NCBI GenBank assembly: GCA_944392295.1
Contig: CALXWE010000005.1
Location: 62,001 to 126,000, forward strand
Reading direction: 5' to 3'
DNA: 64,000 bases
From: an uncultured Alphaproteobacteria bacterium
GTDB lineage: Bacteria > Pseudomonadota > Alphaproteobacteria > RF32 > CAG-239
In this document: positions 36,697 through 45,300 of the stretch, piece after piece
Position numbering within the stretch: the stretch's first letter is position 1
Layout: each line of letters begins with the position of its first letter
Made by a program: the position numbers and the translations under genes
The notes under the pieces: generated by a model
The model's database searches: none
What the model saw: the letters and a program-made list of their open reading frames with translations, nothing else
Told to the model about the DNA's origin: nothing

Positions 36697-37623
36697 TTAT
36701 CCCAACTGTCCGTTACGCATTTTAAAAACACCGTTTTCATAACCTTGTATAGATTTATCGGTTTTAGCTTGTTCCAAGCGGTGCAAAGCGTAAGCAACAT
36801 ATTCTTTTTCGCGTTCAATACCCAAATAGCGGCGGTTTAATTTTTGTGCGGTAACGGCGGTGGTGCCCGAGCCGACAAACGGATCGAATACCAAATCGCC
36901 TTCATTACTGGAGGCTAAAATAAGTTTAGCAATCAATTTTTCTGGTTTTTGAGTAGGGTGCGGAGTATTTTCGGGCATTGACCAAAAGGGTATGGAAATA
37001 TCCGTCCAAATGTTAGAGGGATGGGTAAGTCTAAATTTTTTACCGTTATTCTCCGCCCAATCTTTCGGCTTGCCTTCAGTGTCGCGATAGGGGGCAATAA
37101 CCGGCCGCATAATTTTTACGTTTTCTAAGTTAAAAGTATAGGTATCCGATTTTGTAAAAAACCAAATATCTTCCAAACAGTTTTTCCAGTTGTTTAGTGC
37201 GCCTCGACCTTTTTCTCTTTCCCAAGATATGCGGTTTTGTAAAACAAAATATTTGCAAGCAACTTCCGGAATGGCAATAGAAGTTTTCCAATCCGAACAA
37301 ATATAAACACTGGCATTATCTTTTAAGATTCGCACGGTTTTTTTAAGCCATTCATCAAGCCACGAAAGATATTCGTTAAACTTCATGGCTTTAAATTGTT
37401 TACCGGCAAAATTTTTGGTAAGGTTATAAGGAGGATCGACGATCATTAAATCAACAAAATTATCTGGCAAGAAATCAAGAGCTTTAAATGTGTCTTGCCA
37501 GATTATTTTATTGCTGACATCTGCCTCTTGTGCTTTAAACGACAGTTTAATTGCACTCTTTGCATAGTCATTGATTTGTTTTTGGGTTAAGACGAGGGTC
37601 TTATTTCTAAGAGCTTTAGACAC
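36697..37623 (-). CDS. Orphan beta-class DNA methyltransferase (N6-A or N4-C), coupled to HPr
   Basis: A 308-residue methyltransferase. DPPYNL (63-68) is motif IV and DPFVGSGTT (near 255) the SAM-binding motif I; motif IV before motif I makes it beta class. Target specificity is not readable, and it differs from CcrM around the catalytic loop. GTG 37623 overlaps the HPr stop by one base (TAGTG), implying translational coupling. No restriction gene is adjacent, so it probably marks the genome rather than protecting it. Confidence 0.85.
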   Translation of the reverse strand: MSKALRNKTLVLTQKQINDYAKSAIKLSFKAQEADVSNKIIWQDTFKALDFLPDNFVDLMIVDPPYNLTKNFAGKQFKAMKFNEYLSWLDEWLKKTVRILKDNASVYICSDWKTSIAIPEVACKYFVLQNRISWEREKGRGALNNWKNCLEDIWFFTKSDTYTFNLENVKIMRPVIAPYRDTEGKPKDWAENNGKKFRLTHPSNIWTDISIPFWSMPENTPHPTQKPEKLIAKLILASSNEGDLVFDPFVGSGTTAVTAQKLNRRYLGIEREKEYVAYALHRLEQAKTDKSIQGYENGVFKMRNGQLG

Positions 37624-37922
37624 TAATCTTCACCAAATTTACAATTTACAAGGTTTGTAAGAGATTTTATAGCTTCCTCAGCTTGATTACCCTTAGCTTT
37701 AACATGAATAGTTGTACCTTTGGAAGCAGCAAGCATCATCAAGCCCATAATAGAGCATCCGCTAACTTGTTGACCGATACGTTCAACAGTAACATCAGCA
37801 TCAAATTGTTCGGCGCACTTTACAAAAGCGGCAGCTGCACGGGCGTGCAAGCCTTTTTGATTTTTAATTTCTAAATCGGCACAAATTTCTTGAGCCGAGG
37901 CAGGTGTTGTGCTCATATTCAT
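37623..37922 (-). CDS. ptsH: HPr phosphocarrier (regulatory PTS)
   Basis: A 99-residue protein. KGLHARAAAAF holds the phosphorylated His26; VSGCSIMGLMML contains Ser57, equivalent to regulatory Ser46, with the conserved SIMGLM patch. It takes phosphate from EI and passes it to EIIA. EI (ptsI), HprK and sugar permeases are not in the window, so the module is probably regulatory, as in many Alphaproteobacteria. It is immediately downstream of EIIA. Confidence 0.93.
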   Translation of the reverse strand: MNMSTTPASAQEICADLEIKNQKGLHARAAAAFVKCAEQFDADVTVERIGQQVSGCSIMGLMMLAASKGTTIHVKAKGNQAEEAIKSLTNLVNCKFGED

Positions 37923-37923
37923 T

Positions 37924-38322
37924 TTATTGTCCTAACAACTGAGAAGCTATATTGATATATTTTTTGCCGGCCTCTTGAGCTCCCAAAACGCTGTCTTTTA
38001 AGGAGTTATCTTTTCTTAAGGTAGCAAGTTTAATAAGCATTGGCAAATTAGCGCCGGCCAAAATTTCGACATTAGCTTTATCCATAATAGATATTGCCAA
38101 GTTAGAAGGCGTTCCGCCAAACATATCTGTCAAAACAATAACACCGCTGCCGGTATCGACGTGATTTACTTTTTGCAAAATTTCGGCACGTCTGCTTTCC
38201 ATATCATCCTCAGGACCTATGCACACGGCAGCTATTTGTTCCTGTGGACCGACAACATGCTGCATTGCCGATATAAACTCTTCGGCTAAATGCCCGTGTG
38301 TTACCAAAACTAAACCTATCAT
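37924..38322 (-). CDS. PTS EIIA component, mannose family
   Basis: A 132-residue EIIA-Man domain alone, without IIB. LVLVTHGHLAEEF has the active His9; VLTDMFGGTPSNLA is the conserved second motif. Stand-alone copies next to HPr are the output of the alphaproteobacterial regulatory PTS. ATG 38322 overlaps the stop of the upstream gene by 4 bp. Confidence 0.92.
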   Translation of the reverse strand: MIGLVLVTHGHLAEEFISAMQHVVGPQEQIAAVCIGPEDDMESRRAEILQKVNHVDTGSGVIVLTDMFGGTPSNLAISIMDKANVEILAGANLPMLIKLATLRKDNSLKDSVLGAQEAGKKYINIASQLLGQ

Positions 38323-38738
38323 TTTCTATTACCGCCTGTCCAAGATCTGATTGCACCGAAAGATTTAATAACATCTTCTTTACTTTTTGCTTTAACCAAT
38401 TCGTCTGCACGGGTTTGTTTGCCTTTAAAGACAATTTCTTCAACATTATCAACCGGAACGCCGTAAACTCGTTCAACTACATCGCCGGTTAATTCCACAA
38501 TCATCACGAATTCCGACTCTGCAAGAACATTTCGAGTTTCGGGATCGATATTATCCAAACGTACAGCCAAACGATCATCGCGTTTCAAAAGAGCGGTTTG
38601 TTTACCGTCAAATTCCAAAACAGGCTTTTCAGGGGTTCCTGAACGAGCATCAATAAATATGGCGAGTTCTCCGTATTTATTTTCAATTATTTCATAAAAA
38701 TCTTGTTTTTCTATGAGGGTGTAATATTGATTTTCCAT
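38319..38738 (-). CDS. Unknown protein heading the PTS operon, 139 aa
   Basis: A soluble acidic protein with beta-rich composition (YGELAIFIDARSGTPEKPVL; VMIVELTGDVVERVYGVP). No recognised family. Its position, first in the unknown-EIIA-HPr-methyltransferase operon with ATGA overlap, is where hprK often stands in related bacteria, but no Walker A is present, so it is not HPr kinase. Its job is unknown. Confidence 0.65.
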   Translation of the reverse strand: MENQYYTLIEKQDFYEIIENKYGELAIFIDARSGTPEKPVLEFDGKQTALLKRDDRLAVRLDNIDPETRNVLAESEFVMIVELTGDVVERVYGVPVDNVEEIVFKGKQTRADELVKAKSKEDVIKSFGAIRSWTGGNRK

Positions 38739-38812
38739 ATCTGCTACCTTTTAAAAGTTATCTTGGGTTATCATAATATATCTGTTTTACTCTGTCAATT
38801 TAGACTTTAACG

Positions 38813-39661
38813 TTATCGTCCAAAATCAAAATCTTTATCTTGTCGCACAACTTTTTTGGTCTTTTTGGGTTTTTGCTCCAAATTTTTAAGTTGCAGGTTA
38901 TCTTTGCCTTCTTTAAACTTTTGTTTGCGTTTTTTTACATCTTGTCCTGATTTTTCTAAGATAAGTTCGGCGAGTTTAATATCATCTAATTTTTCTTCAC
39001 CGGCCTTGACAATATCACGCATATCTAAATTTTTAGCGGCCTGCTTACCGCCTAATTGTTCAACCTTTTTAATGCCGCGTGCGGCCTGAATAATTTTACC
39101 GTCTTCAATTTTGCCTTTAATGCCGAGCTTGCCGGAAACTTCTTTTTTAATTACTTTCTCCTGCATTTCTTCGGGGCGGAATACGGCTTCTTGCATACCC
39201 AAGGCTACTGCTTTGCGGCTGATGTTTTGCAATCCGGCATCTTTTGCCAAATTGCTGGCAATGTGCAGAGCCTCCATTTTACCGGCGTTTTGTTGCATTT
39301 GCGTATTTTCAATAGTTGTTTTCTGATTAAACATACGCTTTTCATCTTCGGTTAAAGCGTTGAGCAAAGGATTTTCTTCTTCCTGAGCATATGGTATGGG
39401 TGCAAAGATGGTATCATTTTCATCATCATCTTCGTCTTCGTCGTATACTTCTTTGATTTTTTTGCGTAACTTTTTCAAGCCCAAAGACAGATTTTCGGGG
39501 CGAGGAGCCTTGGTGGGCTTATCTTTTTTGGCATTATAAGCCTCAGCCTCTTTAACATTAATTTTAAGGCTCAACCTTTCATTTTTATCAAAGCCGTTTT
39601 TTTTCCAATCGAAAAGGGCTTCTTGATCATCGGTTGCATCATCGTTTTGATCTGTAGTCAC
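38813..39661 (-). CDS. Highly charged helical protein, unknown, 282 aa
   Basis: Lys/Glu/Asp-rich with no membrane segment or signal. An acidic DEDEDDDEND block lies at about 77-86 and the C-terminus is basic (KKRKQKFKEGK). A central part (about 105-235, ALHIASNLAKDAGLQNISRK...) looks helical and could be a folded domain. A TTGACA lies about 60 bp upstream on the coding strand. Not recognised. Confidence 0.6.
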   Translation of the reverse strand: MTTDQNDDATDDQEALFDWKKNGFDKNERLSLKINVKEAEAYNAKKDKPTKAPRPENLSLGLKKLRKKIKEVYDEDEDDDENDTIFAPIPYAQEEENPLLNALTEDEKRMFNQKTTIENTQMQQNAGKMEALHIASNLAKDAGLQNISRKAVALGMQEAVFRPEEMQEKVIKKEVSGKLGIKGKIEDGKIIQAARGIKKVEQLGGKQAAKNLDMRDIVKAGEEKLDDIKLAELILEKSGQDVKKRKQKFKEGKDNLQLKNLEQKPKKTKKVVRQDKDFDFGR

Positions 39662-39733
39662 ACTATCCTCGCATTTTGTTTAAGCAAACACTCAACATTC
39701 TAACTATGCCACATTGTATTAATATTGTCAAAA

Positions 39734-41368
39734 TTAATTTACTGCATAAGTAATCATGAGCGATTCGTCGGAAAGAATAACCGGAACAACCTCAACTACT
39801 GAGCCGTCTTTTCTTTCCAGTCGAAAACGTGAGCATATATTAAGCAGATGTCTTAACATATTTTGCTTTAAGTTATCCCAATCATTATTTGCCGTCAGCA
39901 ATTTTTTTTGCATTTCCAACACTTCGGTTAAAGAAGGCATATTTTGCATTTGAGCTAAATCGACTTTCCAGAGACGTTGGTAGGCTCGGTTGAAATACTT
40001 TAGTTTTTGATTAGCGGCAAAAATAATTACGGCATCGCGCGTATTATCTAAAATATTTTGCTGTACCGATACCAATTCGTTTGCCATACGGGTTGCGGCC
40101 AAACGGTCAGAGACATCTTCAAAAGCAAAAATCAAACCGTTGGGGTGCGGTGCCACAACTCGGCGGAAGGTTCTACCATCAGGAATATGCAGCAAATCTT
40201 CCTTTGAAGTTATAAGTGAAGTAAACATTTTTTCTTCATCATTTTTGTAAGAGCGAAAATCGGTAACTTCGGGCAGAGTTCTGTTTTCGCGTATAGCTTC
40301 CAAAAATTCGCCGTAAGACGGATTGTTGTCGGCAAATTCGGCAGGAAGATTCCATAATTTTAAAAACGATTTATTTGAAAATATGAGTTTTTGCTGCATA
40401 TTAAAAATAGCAAAGGCGGTTCCCAGAGCAGATAATACTTCAAGGTGTGCATTTTGGTGAATTTTAAACGAACGCTTAACTTCATCTAATTCGGTAACAT
40501 CTTGCAAAAATCCAACGGTAAATATTTTATCCAAATTGCCATCGGAATGAAACGGGGTTTCGGTAATTTCAAAACGTTTAGCCTGTCCGCCGACAATCAA
40601 ATTAACGTAATCTTTCTGCACTTTATTGGTTTTTTGAGCCGTTTTGGCAAGAGTTTCGGCACTTGCGATTAAGTTGCTGCCGTTGCCTTCTTTAGTGGTC
40701 AAATCCGAGCCGCTCATTTGTGTATATTGTTTATTTTGGACGATTATATTAAGCTTGTCATCACGCAGCCATATCGGAAAACTTAAATGATTGATTAAAA
40801 GTTCTAATTTGCTGATTTTTAGATTCTGCAGTCTTTTTTCATCTTCAAGTTCTGCCATTTTAAGCATATCATCGCTTAAATCTCTGAACCAAAGCATATC
40901 GCAATATAAATTACCGTCGGTTCCGTTGATGCGAGCCCCGAAAATATTTATGGTTCGATTAACGTTTTTTAACAAAAATGTATCATCAAAGGGGATTCCT
41001 TCGTCTTGCATTAAAGATAAATATTTTTTTATTTTTAAGACATCTTGAGCGGTAAACATTTGCAGAACATCTTCAAAACTCGATTGATTGCCGTTTTTAA
41101 GATTAAGCATAACCGCCAGACGTCTTGAGCAGCGTTCACGAACCGAACGGCGCGGATCTTTAATACGTTCATCGGGATAAATAAACGCAAAATAGCCGTC
41201 TTTTGAGGCATACATAGTTTCGGCGTATCGCTCGCGGTCGCGATTTAGAAAATAATTTTTTTGCCGGAGTCGGGCTATGGTAATTTTAAAAGAGACCAAA
41301 AAAGCCACCAGCACAACACCGGTCAGCAAGCAAAAGTAAAGCATATCGTGTAATAAATCGTTACTCAT
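39734..41368 (-). CDS. Membrane PAS-repeat protein ending before any kinase domain
   Basis: A 544-residue protein: one N-terminal TM (about 8-30), then several PAS-like units: 195-290 (SFPIWLRDDKLNIIVQNKQY), 305-425 (LSALGTAFAIFNMQQKLIFS) and 435-544 (ILDNTRDAVIIFAANQKLKY). It stops right after the last PAS strand (MITYAVN). Relatives of this architecture usually continue into HisKA and HATPase domains, which are missing here and are not found in the 73 bp downstream. It lies next to tsaB. Sensor without output is inferred. Confidence 0.78.
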   Translation of the reverse strand: MSNDLLHDMLYFCLLTGVVLVAFLVSFKITIARLRQKNYFLNRDRERYAETMYASKDGYFAFIYPDERIKDPRRSVRERCSRRLAVMLNLKNGNQSSFEDVLQMFTAQDVLKIKKYLSLMQDEGIPFDDTFLLKNVNRTINIFGARINGTDGNLYCDMLWFRDLSDDMLKMAELEDEKRLQNLKISKLELLINHLSFPIWLRDDKLNIIVQNKQYTQMSGSDLTTKEGNGSNLIASAETLAKTAQKTNKVQKDYVNLIVGGQAKRFEITETPFHSDGNLDKIFTVGFLQDVTELDEVKRSFKIHQNAHLEVLSALGTAFAIFNMQQKLIFSNKSFLKLWNLPAEFADNNPSYGEFLEAIRENRTLPEVTDFRSYKNDEEKMFTSLITSKEDLLHIPDGRTFRRVVAPHPNGLIFAFEDVSDRLAATRMANELVSVQQNILDNTRDAVIIFAANQKLKYFNRAYQRLWKVDLAQMQNMPSLTEVLEMQKKLLTANNDWDNLKQNMLRHLLNICSRFRLERKDGSVVEVVPVILSDESLMITYAVN

Positions 41369-41464
41369 TAAATTTTCTCAAAAGTGAAATAATCGTTGTT
41401 TGTTTTCAGATTCTATATTATAAAAGCAAATACGCAATTCAAATTTTAAGGTGGTGAATAAGTT

Positions 41465-42127
41465 ATGTATACACTAGCATTTGATACAACCTCAAATTTT
41501 TGTTCAGTAGCACTGTTCAAAGATAAAGAGGAACAAGAACGTTTTGAAGAAGAGATGGATTTTGGTCAGGCAGAAGTTTTGATGCCGGAAATTGCCAGGA
41601 TGTTAAAAAATCATGGTTTGCAATTTGCAGATTTATCGCTAACGGTCGTATGTACAGGTCCTGGTTCGTTTACGGGAGTAAGGTCTTCAATATCGGCGGC
41701 AAGAGCCTTTGGCTTGGCTTGCCCTGAGGTAACAATATGCGGAGTAAGTGCTTTTGATGCATATGCAGCAGAGTTTGAGCCCGAGGAGTTAGCCGAGATA
41801 AATGCAGTTTTAATAGAGACCAAGCGTGAAGATTTTTATGTACAATATTATGATAAAAAACTTGCTAAAATGGGAGCTCCGATGACGGCATTTTATGACG
41901 ATATAATTCATTTTTTAAGTTCGCATCGAGTATCGCTTTGCGGCGACGGTGTGGAACGATTTTTAAACAAACCCAGCGGTTTAAGTTTGCATGCGGTTAA
42001 GATGCAGTATAATCCACCTGTTGACAAACTGGCATTAATAGGGTTAAACAAATACCAAGCCAAGAGCACGGATTTTCCAAAGCCGGTATATTTAAAGGCA
42101 CCGGATGTCTGTGTAAAATGTAAATAA
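41465..42127 (+). CDS. tsaB: TsaB, tRNA t6A biosynthesis
   Basis: A 220-residue protein of the ASKHA fold. LAFDTTSNFCSVALF and CTGPGSFTGVRSSISAARAF are diagnostic. TsaB binds TsaD as a scaffold for threonylcarbamoyl transfer to A37 of ANN-decoding tRNAs. Its C-terminal half is inactive for ATP binding, as in the family. It diverges from the PAS gene and ends 76 bp before ihfB. Confidence 0.94.
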   Translation: MYTLAFDTTSNFCSVALFKDKEEQERFEEEMDFGQAEVLMPEIARMLKNHGLQFADLSLTVVCTGPGSFTGVRSSISAARAFGLACPEVTICGVSAFDAYAAEFEPEELAEINAVLIETKREDFYVQYYDKKLAKMGAPMTAFYDDIIHFLSSHRVSLCGDGVERFLNKPSGLSLHAVKMQYNPPVDKLALIGLNKYQAKSTDFPKPVYLKAPDVCVKCK

Positions 42128-42203
42128 AGGTAGAAAAATAAAAAAATAAGCTGTATGTATCTAACAGATAATTGTTTTAACGCATAAAATAAAAGAGGAA
42201 AAA

Positions 42204-42488
42204 GTGACTAAATCAGAATTAATAGAAAAGATTGCAGCAAAAAATCCAAATTTGATGCTTAAAGACGTAGAAAAGATAGTAAATGTTGTATTAAACAAGA
42301 TAATTGACACTTTAGCCAAAGGCGACAGGGTTGAATTCAGAGGCTTCGGGGCTTTTTCTGTACGCAAGCGTGCGCCTCGTGTAGCTAAAAATCCGCGTAC
42401 CGGAGCCAAAGTAAGTGTTAATGAACGCAACATTGCGCACTTTAAAACCGGTAAAGAATTGCACGAACAATTAAATCAAAAGGCCTAA
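42204..42488 (+). CDS. ihfB: Integration host factor subunit beta
   Basis: A 94-residue HU/IHF protein from GTG 42204 with SD AGAGGA. TKSELIEKIAAKNPNL and RVEFRGFGAFSVRKRAPRVA with KNPRTGAKV are IHF-beta-type. The companion IHF-alpha is at 12393. The downstream lapA-like gene repeats the classic alphaproteobacterial order. Confidence 0.88.
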   Translation: MTKSELIEKIAAKNPNLMLKDVEKIVNVVLNKIIDTLAKGDRVEFRGFGAFSVRKRAPRVAKNPRTGAKVSVNERNIAHFKTGKELHEQLNQKA

Positions 42489-42540
42489 TATCGGTTAAGG
42501 TGTCCGTTTTTTTAACATAATTTGAAAGAAAGGGCTTGAA

Positions 42541-42930
42541 ATGAATTTTTTAAGAAAAATAATTGAAATTCCGCTAATTATCATAGTTGTGGTATTTGCG
42601 GTTATTAACAACGATTTTGCAACATTCAATTTAAAGCCCTTTGATTTAGACATAACGGTTTCGTTAAGTGTTTTAATATTAGTATTGTTTTTCGCCGGTT
42701 ACCTTTTAGGTCGTTTTGATGCATTTGTAGCCAATGCTCCGCTAAGAGCCAATTTACGCGAACAAAAGAAGGCCAACAAGGTTTTAAACAAAGAGCATGA
42801 AAAACTGCATGCTAAGTTTTCTGATCTGCAAGAAGACTTTGCCGAGTTAAAGCACAGAGAGCCGGAAGAGCCGAAAGTACCGTTTAAGGAGAGGTTCGCC
42901 CGATTTTTTTCATTTAAGAAAGCAGAATAA
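42541..42930 (+). CDS. LapA-domain inner membrane protein
   Basis: A 129-residue protein with two TM helices (about 9-27 and 40-62; the DUF1049/LapA pattern: VVFAVINNDFATFNLKPF between them, AGYLLGRFDA after) and a coiled-coil tail (QKKANKVLNKEHEKLHAKF). LapA proteins of E. coli work with LapB and FtsH in LPS control. Its SD GAAAGAAAGG and spacing suggest an operon with ihfB and accD. Confidence 0.8.
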   Translation: MNFLRKIIEIPLIIIVVVFAVINNDFATFNLKPFDLDITVSLSVLILVLFFAGYLLGRFDAFVANAPLRANLREQKKANKVLNKEHEKLHAKFSDLQEDFAELKHREPEEPKVPFKERFARFFSFKKAE

Positions 42931-42954
42931 AACAAGAAACAGTAAGGAAATAAG

Positions 42955-43821
42955 ATGAATTGGTTTACAGATATCGTACGTCCGAAGATTCAGAAGACAA
43001 CACCCAAAGAGATAGCCGATAATTTATGGGTTAAGTGTCCGGCATGCAACCAGATGTTGTTTTCCAAAGAGTTAAAAAAGTCGATGTATGTATGCACATC
43101 ATGCGGGCATCATTTACGTTTATACGTTGATAAGCGTTTAAAGATGCTTTTTGATGATGAAAAGTATACGGAATTATCATTGCCTGTTATGCAAGATGAC
43201 CCATTGCGGTTTAAGGATTCGCAAAGATATACCGATCGCTTGAGAAATTATCGTAAAGCAACCGGAAGCCAAGATGCAATTAAGGTGGCCAAGGGTAAAA
43301 TCGGCGGTGTTGACAGCGTATTGGCAGTTATGGACTTTTCATTTATGGGCGGTTCAATGGGAACGGCCGTGGGAGAGGGTATCGTAACTGCAGCCGAATA
43401 TGCATTAAAGCATAAGATTCCGTTGATTACGGTAGCATCATCAGGCGGTGCGCGTATGCAAGAAGGTATTTTATCTTTAATGCAAATGGCCAGAACCACA
43501 GCCGCTGTAAATCAGCTCAAGGAGCATGGTATACCGTTTATTTCGATTATGACAGATCCGACCACGGGCGGCGTTTCGGCATCGTTTGCGATGTTGGGCG
43601 ATGTTAATATTGCTGAAAAAGGATGCTTAATCGGTTTTGCCGGCAAGCGTGTTATTGAACAGACGATACGAGAAAAATTGCCGGAAGGTTTCCAGACTGC
43701 CGAATATTTAAAAGACCACGGCATGGTAGATATAGTGGTTGACAGATCTCATATGAAGGAAGAGCTGGTTAAAGTGTTAAAAATACTTACCAATAAAAAT
43801 CAGCAATTAAGTATAAGATAA
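42955..43821 (+). CDS. accD: Acetyl-CoA carboxylase carboxyltransferase subunit beta
   Basis: A 288-residue protein. The Zn ribbon CPACNQMLFSKEL/CTSCGHHLRL begins at about residue 28; SSGGARMQEGILSLMQMA and TTGGVSASFAMLGD form the carboxyltransferase site. It joins AccA to make malonyl-CoA. No accA or folC is adjacent; a terminator follows. Confidence 0.97.
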   Translation: MNWFTDIVRPKIQKTTPKEIADNLWVKCPACNQMLFSKELKKSMYVCTSCGHHLRLYVDKRLKMLFDDEKYTELSLPVMQDDPLRFKDSQRYTDRLRNYRKATGSQDAIKVAKGKIGGVDSVLAVMDFSFMGGSMGTAVGEGIVTAAEYALKHKIPLITVASSGGARMQEGILSLMQMARTTAAVNQLKEHGIPFISIMTDPTTGGVSASFAMLGDVNIAEKGCLIGFAGKRVIEQTIREKLPEGFQTAEYLKDHGMVDIVVDRSHMKEELVKVLKILTNKNQQLSIR

Positions 43822-43834
43822 ATAAAAAGATAAC

Positions 43835-43869
43835 TAAAAACACCTTTCTTAAATGAAAGGTGTTTTTTA
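43835..43869. terminator. bidirectional hairpin terminator
   Basis: AAAAACACCTTTC pairs with GAAAGGTGTTTTT; between accD and pilin-like gene B. Confidence 0.9.
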
Positions 43870-43882
43870 TATGATTTATGTT

Positions 43883-44497
43883 TTAAAAAACTTCTAGAAC
43901 AAAGGCAAGCGAGCAGTTTTCTTTTGTTGAACAAGTTTGGCATTGTTGATAAATACCTTCCAGCGATAAGTTTTTCAAACACTGACGTTGGTCATTACAA
44001 GCCGTATCGCCATAAATTTTGTTTAAATTGGAGTCTGAGCCATTTTCTACACTAACTACACTGGTATAATATATTTGAGGACTATATTGTATGGCTGCTT
44101 GAAAAATATTTTGACAAACATCAAAAGTATTATTGCTATCTATATGATACATAATAACTACTTCATCAAAGGCAGGGGCATTATTATTCCGAATATCTAT
44201 TTTTGAAGAAAAAACATCGTAGATATTATTGGTATCATTTCCTCGTATCATCTCAGTTGGAATTTCACCCATTTTAATATAATAAGGTATCAGATTGGTA
44301 GATTTAGTAAATTTCCATTCATGTAAATACTGAGAAACGATTCTAAATAAAGTATCTAATTGTTCAGCCTGTTTATTTAATTTATATTTTAGCATAGCCT
44401 TCGAGTATCCGGAGATGGCGCCGACGGAGAGTACACCAATGATTGCGAGCACGCCTAACATCTCCACCATAGAACGACCAAGTTCATTAAATTTCAT
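43883..44497 (-). CDS. Type IV pilin-like protein B (variable C-terminal domain)
   Basis: A 204-residue protein with a short leader MKFNELG then RSMVEMLGVLAIIGVLSVGA; Glu at +5, Arg at +1. The C-terminal domain has several Cys (VCQN, ACNDQRQC, QQCQTCSTKENCS) and ends VFVLEVF-like hydrophobic residues; the CxxC...C pattern matches protein A but little else does. The first 36 codons and the 5' leader are nearly identical to gene C. SD GGAGG. Confidence 0.8.
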   Translation of the reverse strand: MKFNELGRSMVEMLGVLAIIGVLSVGAISGYSKAMLKYKLNKQAEQLDTLFRIVSQYLHEWKFTKSTNLIPYYIKMGEIPTEMIRGNDTNNIYDVFSSKIDIRNNNAPAFDEVVIMYHIDSNNTFDVCQNIFQAAIQYSPQIYYTSVVSVENGSDSNLNKIYGDTACNDQRQCLKNLSLEGIYQQCQTCSTKENCSLAFVLEVF

Positions 44498-44567
44498 CTA
44501 AAACCTCCAAAGTTTGGGCTGTTAAAGGGCTTTAAACGAAATCATAAACCGTTTTTTTTTTTTGCAA
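44391..44567. repeat. Direct repeat, pilin 5' cassette (copy in gene B)
   Basis: 177 bp covering the first about 36 codons, SD, leader and A12 tract of gene B. It repeats at 45124-45300 with about four mismatches by eye; the flanking sequences then differ. The two copies are in the same orientation, 733 bp apart. Confidence 0.85.
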
Positions 44568-44570
44568 CTT
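44498..44570 (-). promoter_or_regulatory. Conserved pilin leader with A12 tract (copy 2)
   Basis: T12 on the plus strand at 44552-44563 gives A12 on the coding strand, 55 bp from the ATG, between TTGC and TATGAT. From the SD to the tract it is identical to copy 3. Confidence 0.65.
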
Positions 44571-44633
44571 TAAAAGGAAAGAGATGTACATCTAAATATA
44601 CCATCATTCTTGTTTTTTATGATAGATGCTATT

Positions 44634-45230
44634 TTAATGTTTAAGATAAATAATTATTGAATAAAGTGAAGGTTGACAATCAGTAATGGTATTAAGCTGT
44701 TTCATATCAGGATATGTTAAGTGTTGCGACATAGCTCCTTTAAACCTTTTAACCTCACTGGAGGTATAAAAAATTTCTAATTTCTGCAGGTTGTCATAAT
44801 AGTTTTGAAGCATAGATAAATACTGCGTACAAAATTGCGAAGCTTCTGTACCGTTACCGTTTTTCCAATTAATTTGATATATAATTGAATCCGAGGCATT
44901 TAAAGTAGTATATACATAATTTTGGTTATTCAGAGAATCATAAAATATTTCATTATTTCTTTCAGTTTTATTTTCAGGTATTAAATTTAATTTTACAAAA
45001 AGTGGTATGAGATGATAAATTGAAGTATTTTCCGTATTTGAATACGGTAAATTATTAGCATAATATATAATTAAATGGATTATAGATTGGTTTTCATATA
45101 TAGCATTATTAAGCCGATATTTGAACATAACCTTCGAGTATCCGGAGATAGCGCCGACGGAGAGTACACCAATGATTGCGAGCACGCCTAACATCTCCAC
45201 CATAGAACGACCAAGTTCGTTAAATTTCAT
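44634..45230 (-). CDS. Type IV pilin-like protein C (variable C-terminal domain)
   Basis: A 198-residue protein. It shares MKFNELGRSMVEMLGVLAII and the following helix with gene B; then it diverges completely. The C-terminal domain has few Cys (FCTQY, TDCQPS) and lacks the CxxC...C block of A and B. The C-terminus may be shortened or simply different. The first 36 codons and leader form a 177-bp repeat with gene B. Confidence 0.78.
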   Translation of the reverse strand: MKFNELGRSMVEMLGVLAIIGVLSVGAISGYSKVMFKYRLNNAIYENQSIIHLIIYYANNLPYSNTENTSIYHLIPLFVKLNLIPENKTERNNEIFYDSLNNQNYVYTTLNASDSIIYQINWKNGNGTEASQFCTQYLSMLQNYYDNLQKLEIFYTSSEVKRFKGAMSQHLTYPDMKQLNTITDCQPSLYSIIIYLKH

Positions 45231-45300
45231 CTAAAACCTCCAAAGTTTGGGCTGTTAAAGGGCTTTAAACGAAATCATAAACCGTTTTTTTTTTTTGCAA
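45124..45300. repeat. Direct repeat, pilin 5' cassette (copy in gene C)
   Basis: Second copy of the 177-bp cassette described at 44391-44567; together they allow homologous recombination between genes B and C. Confidence 0.85.
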
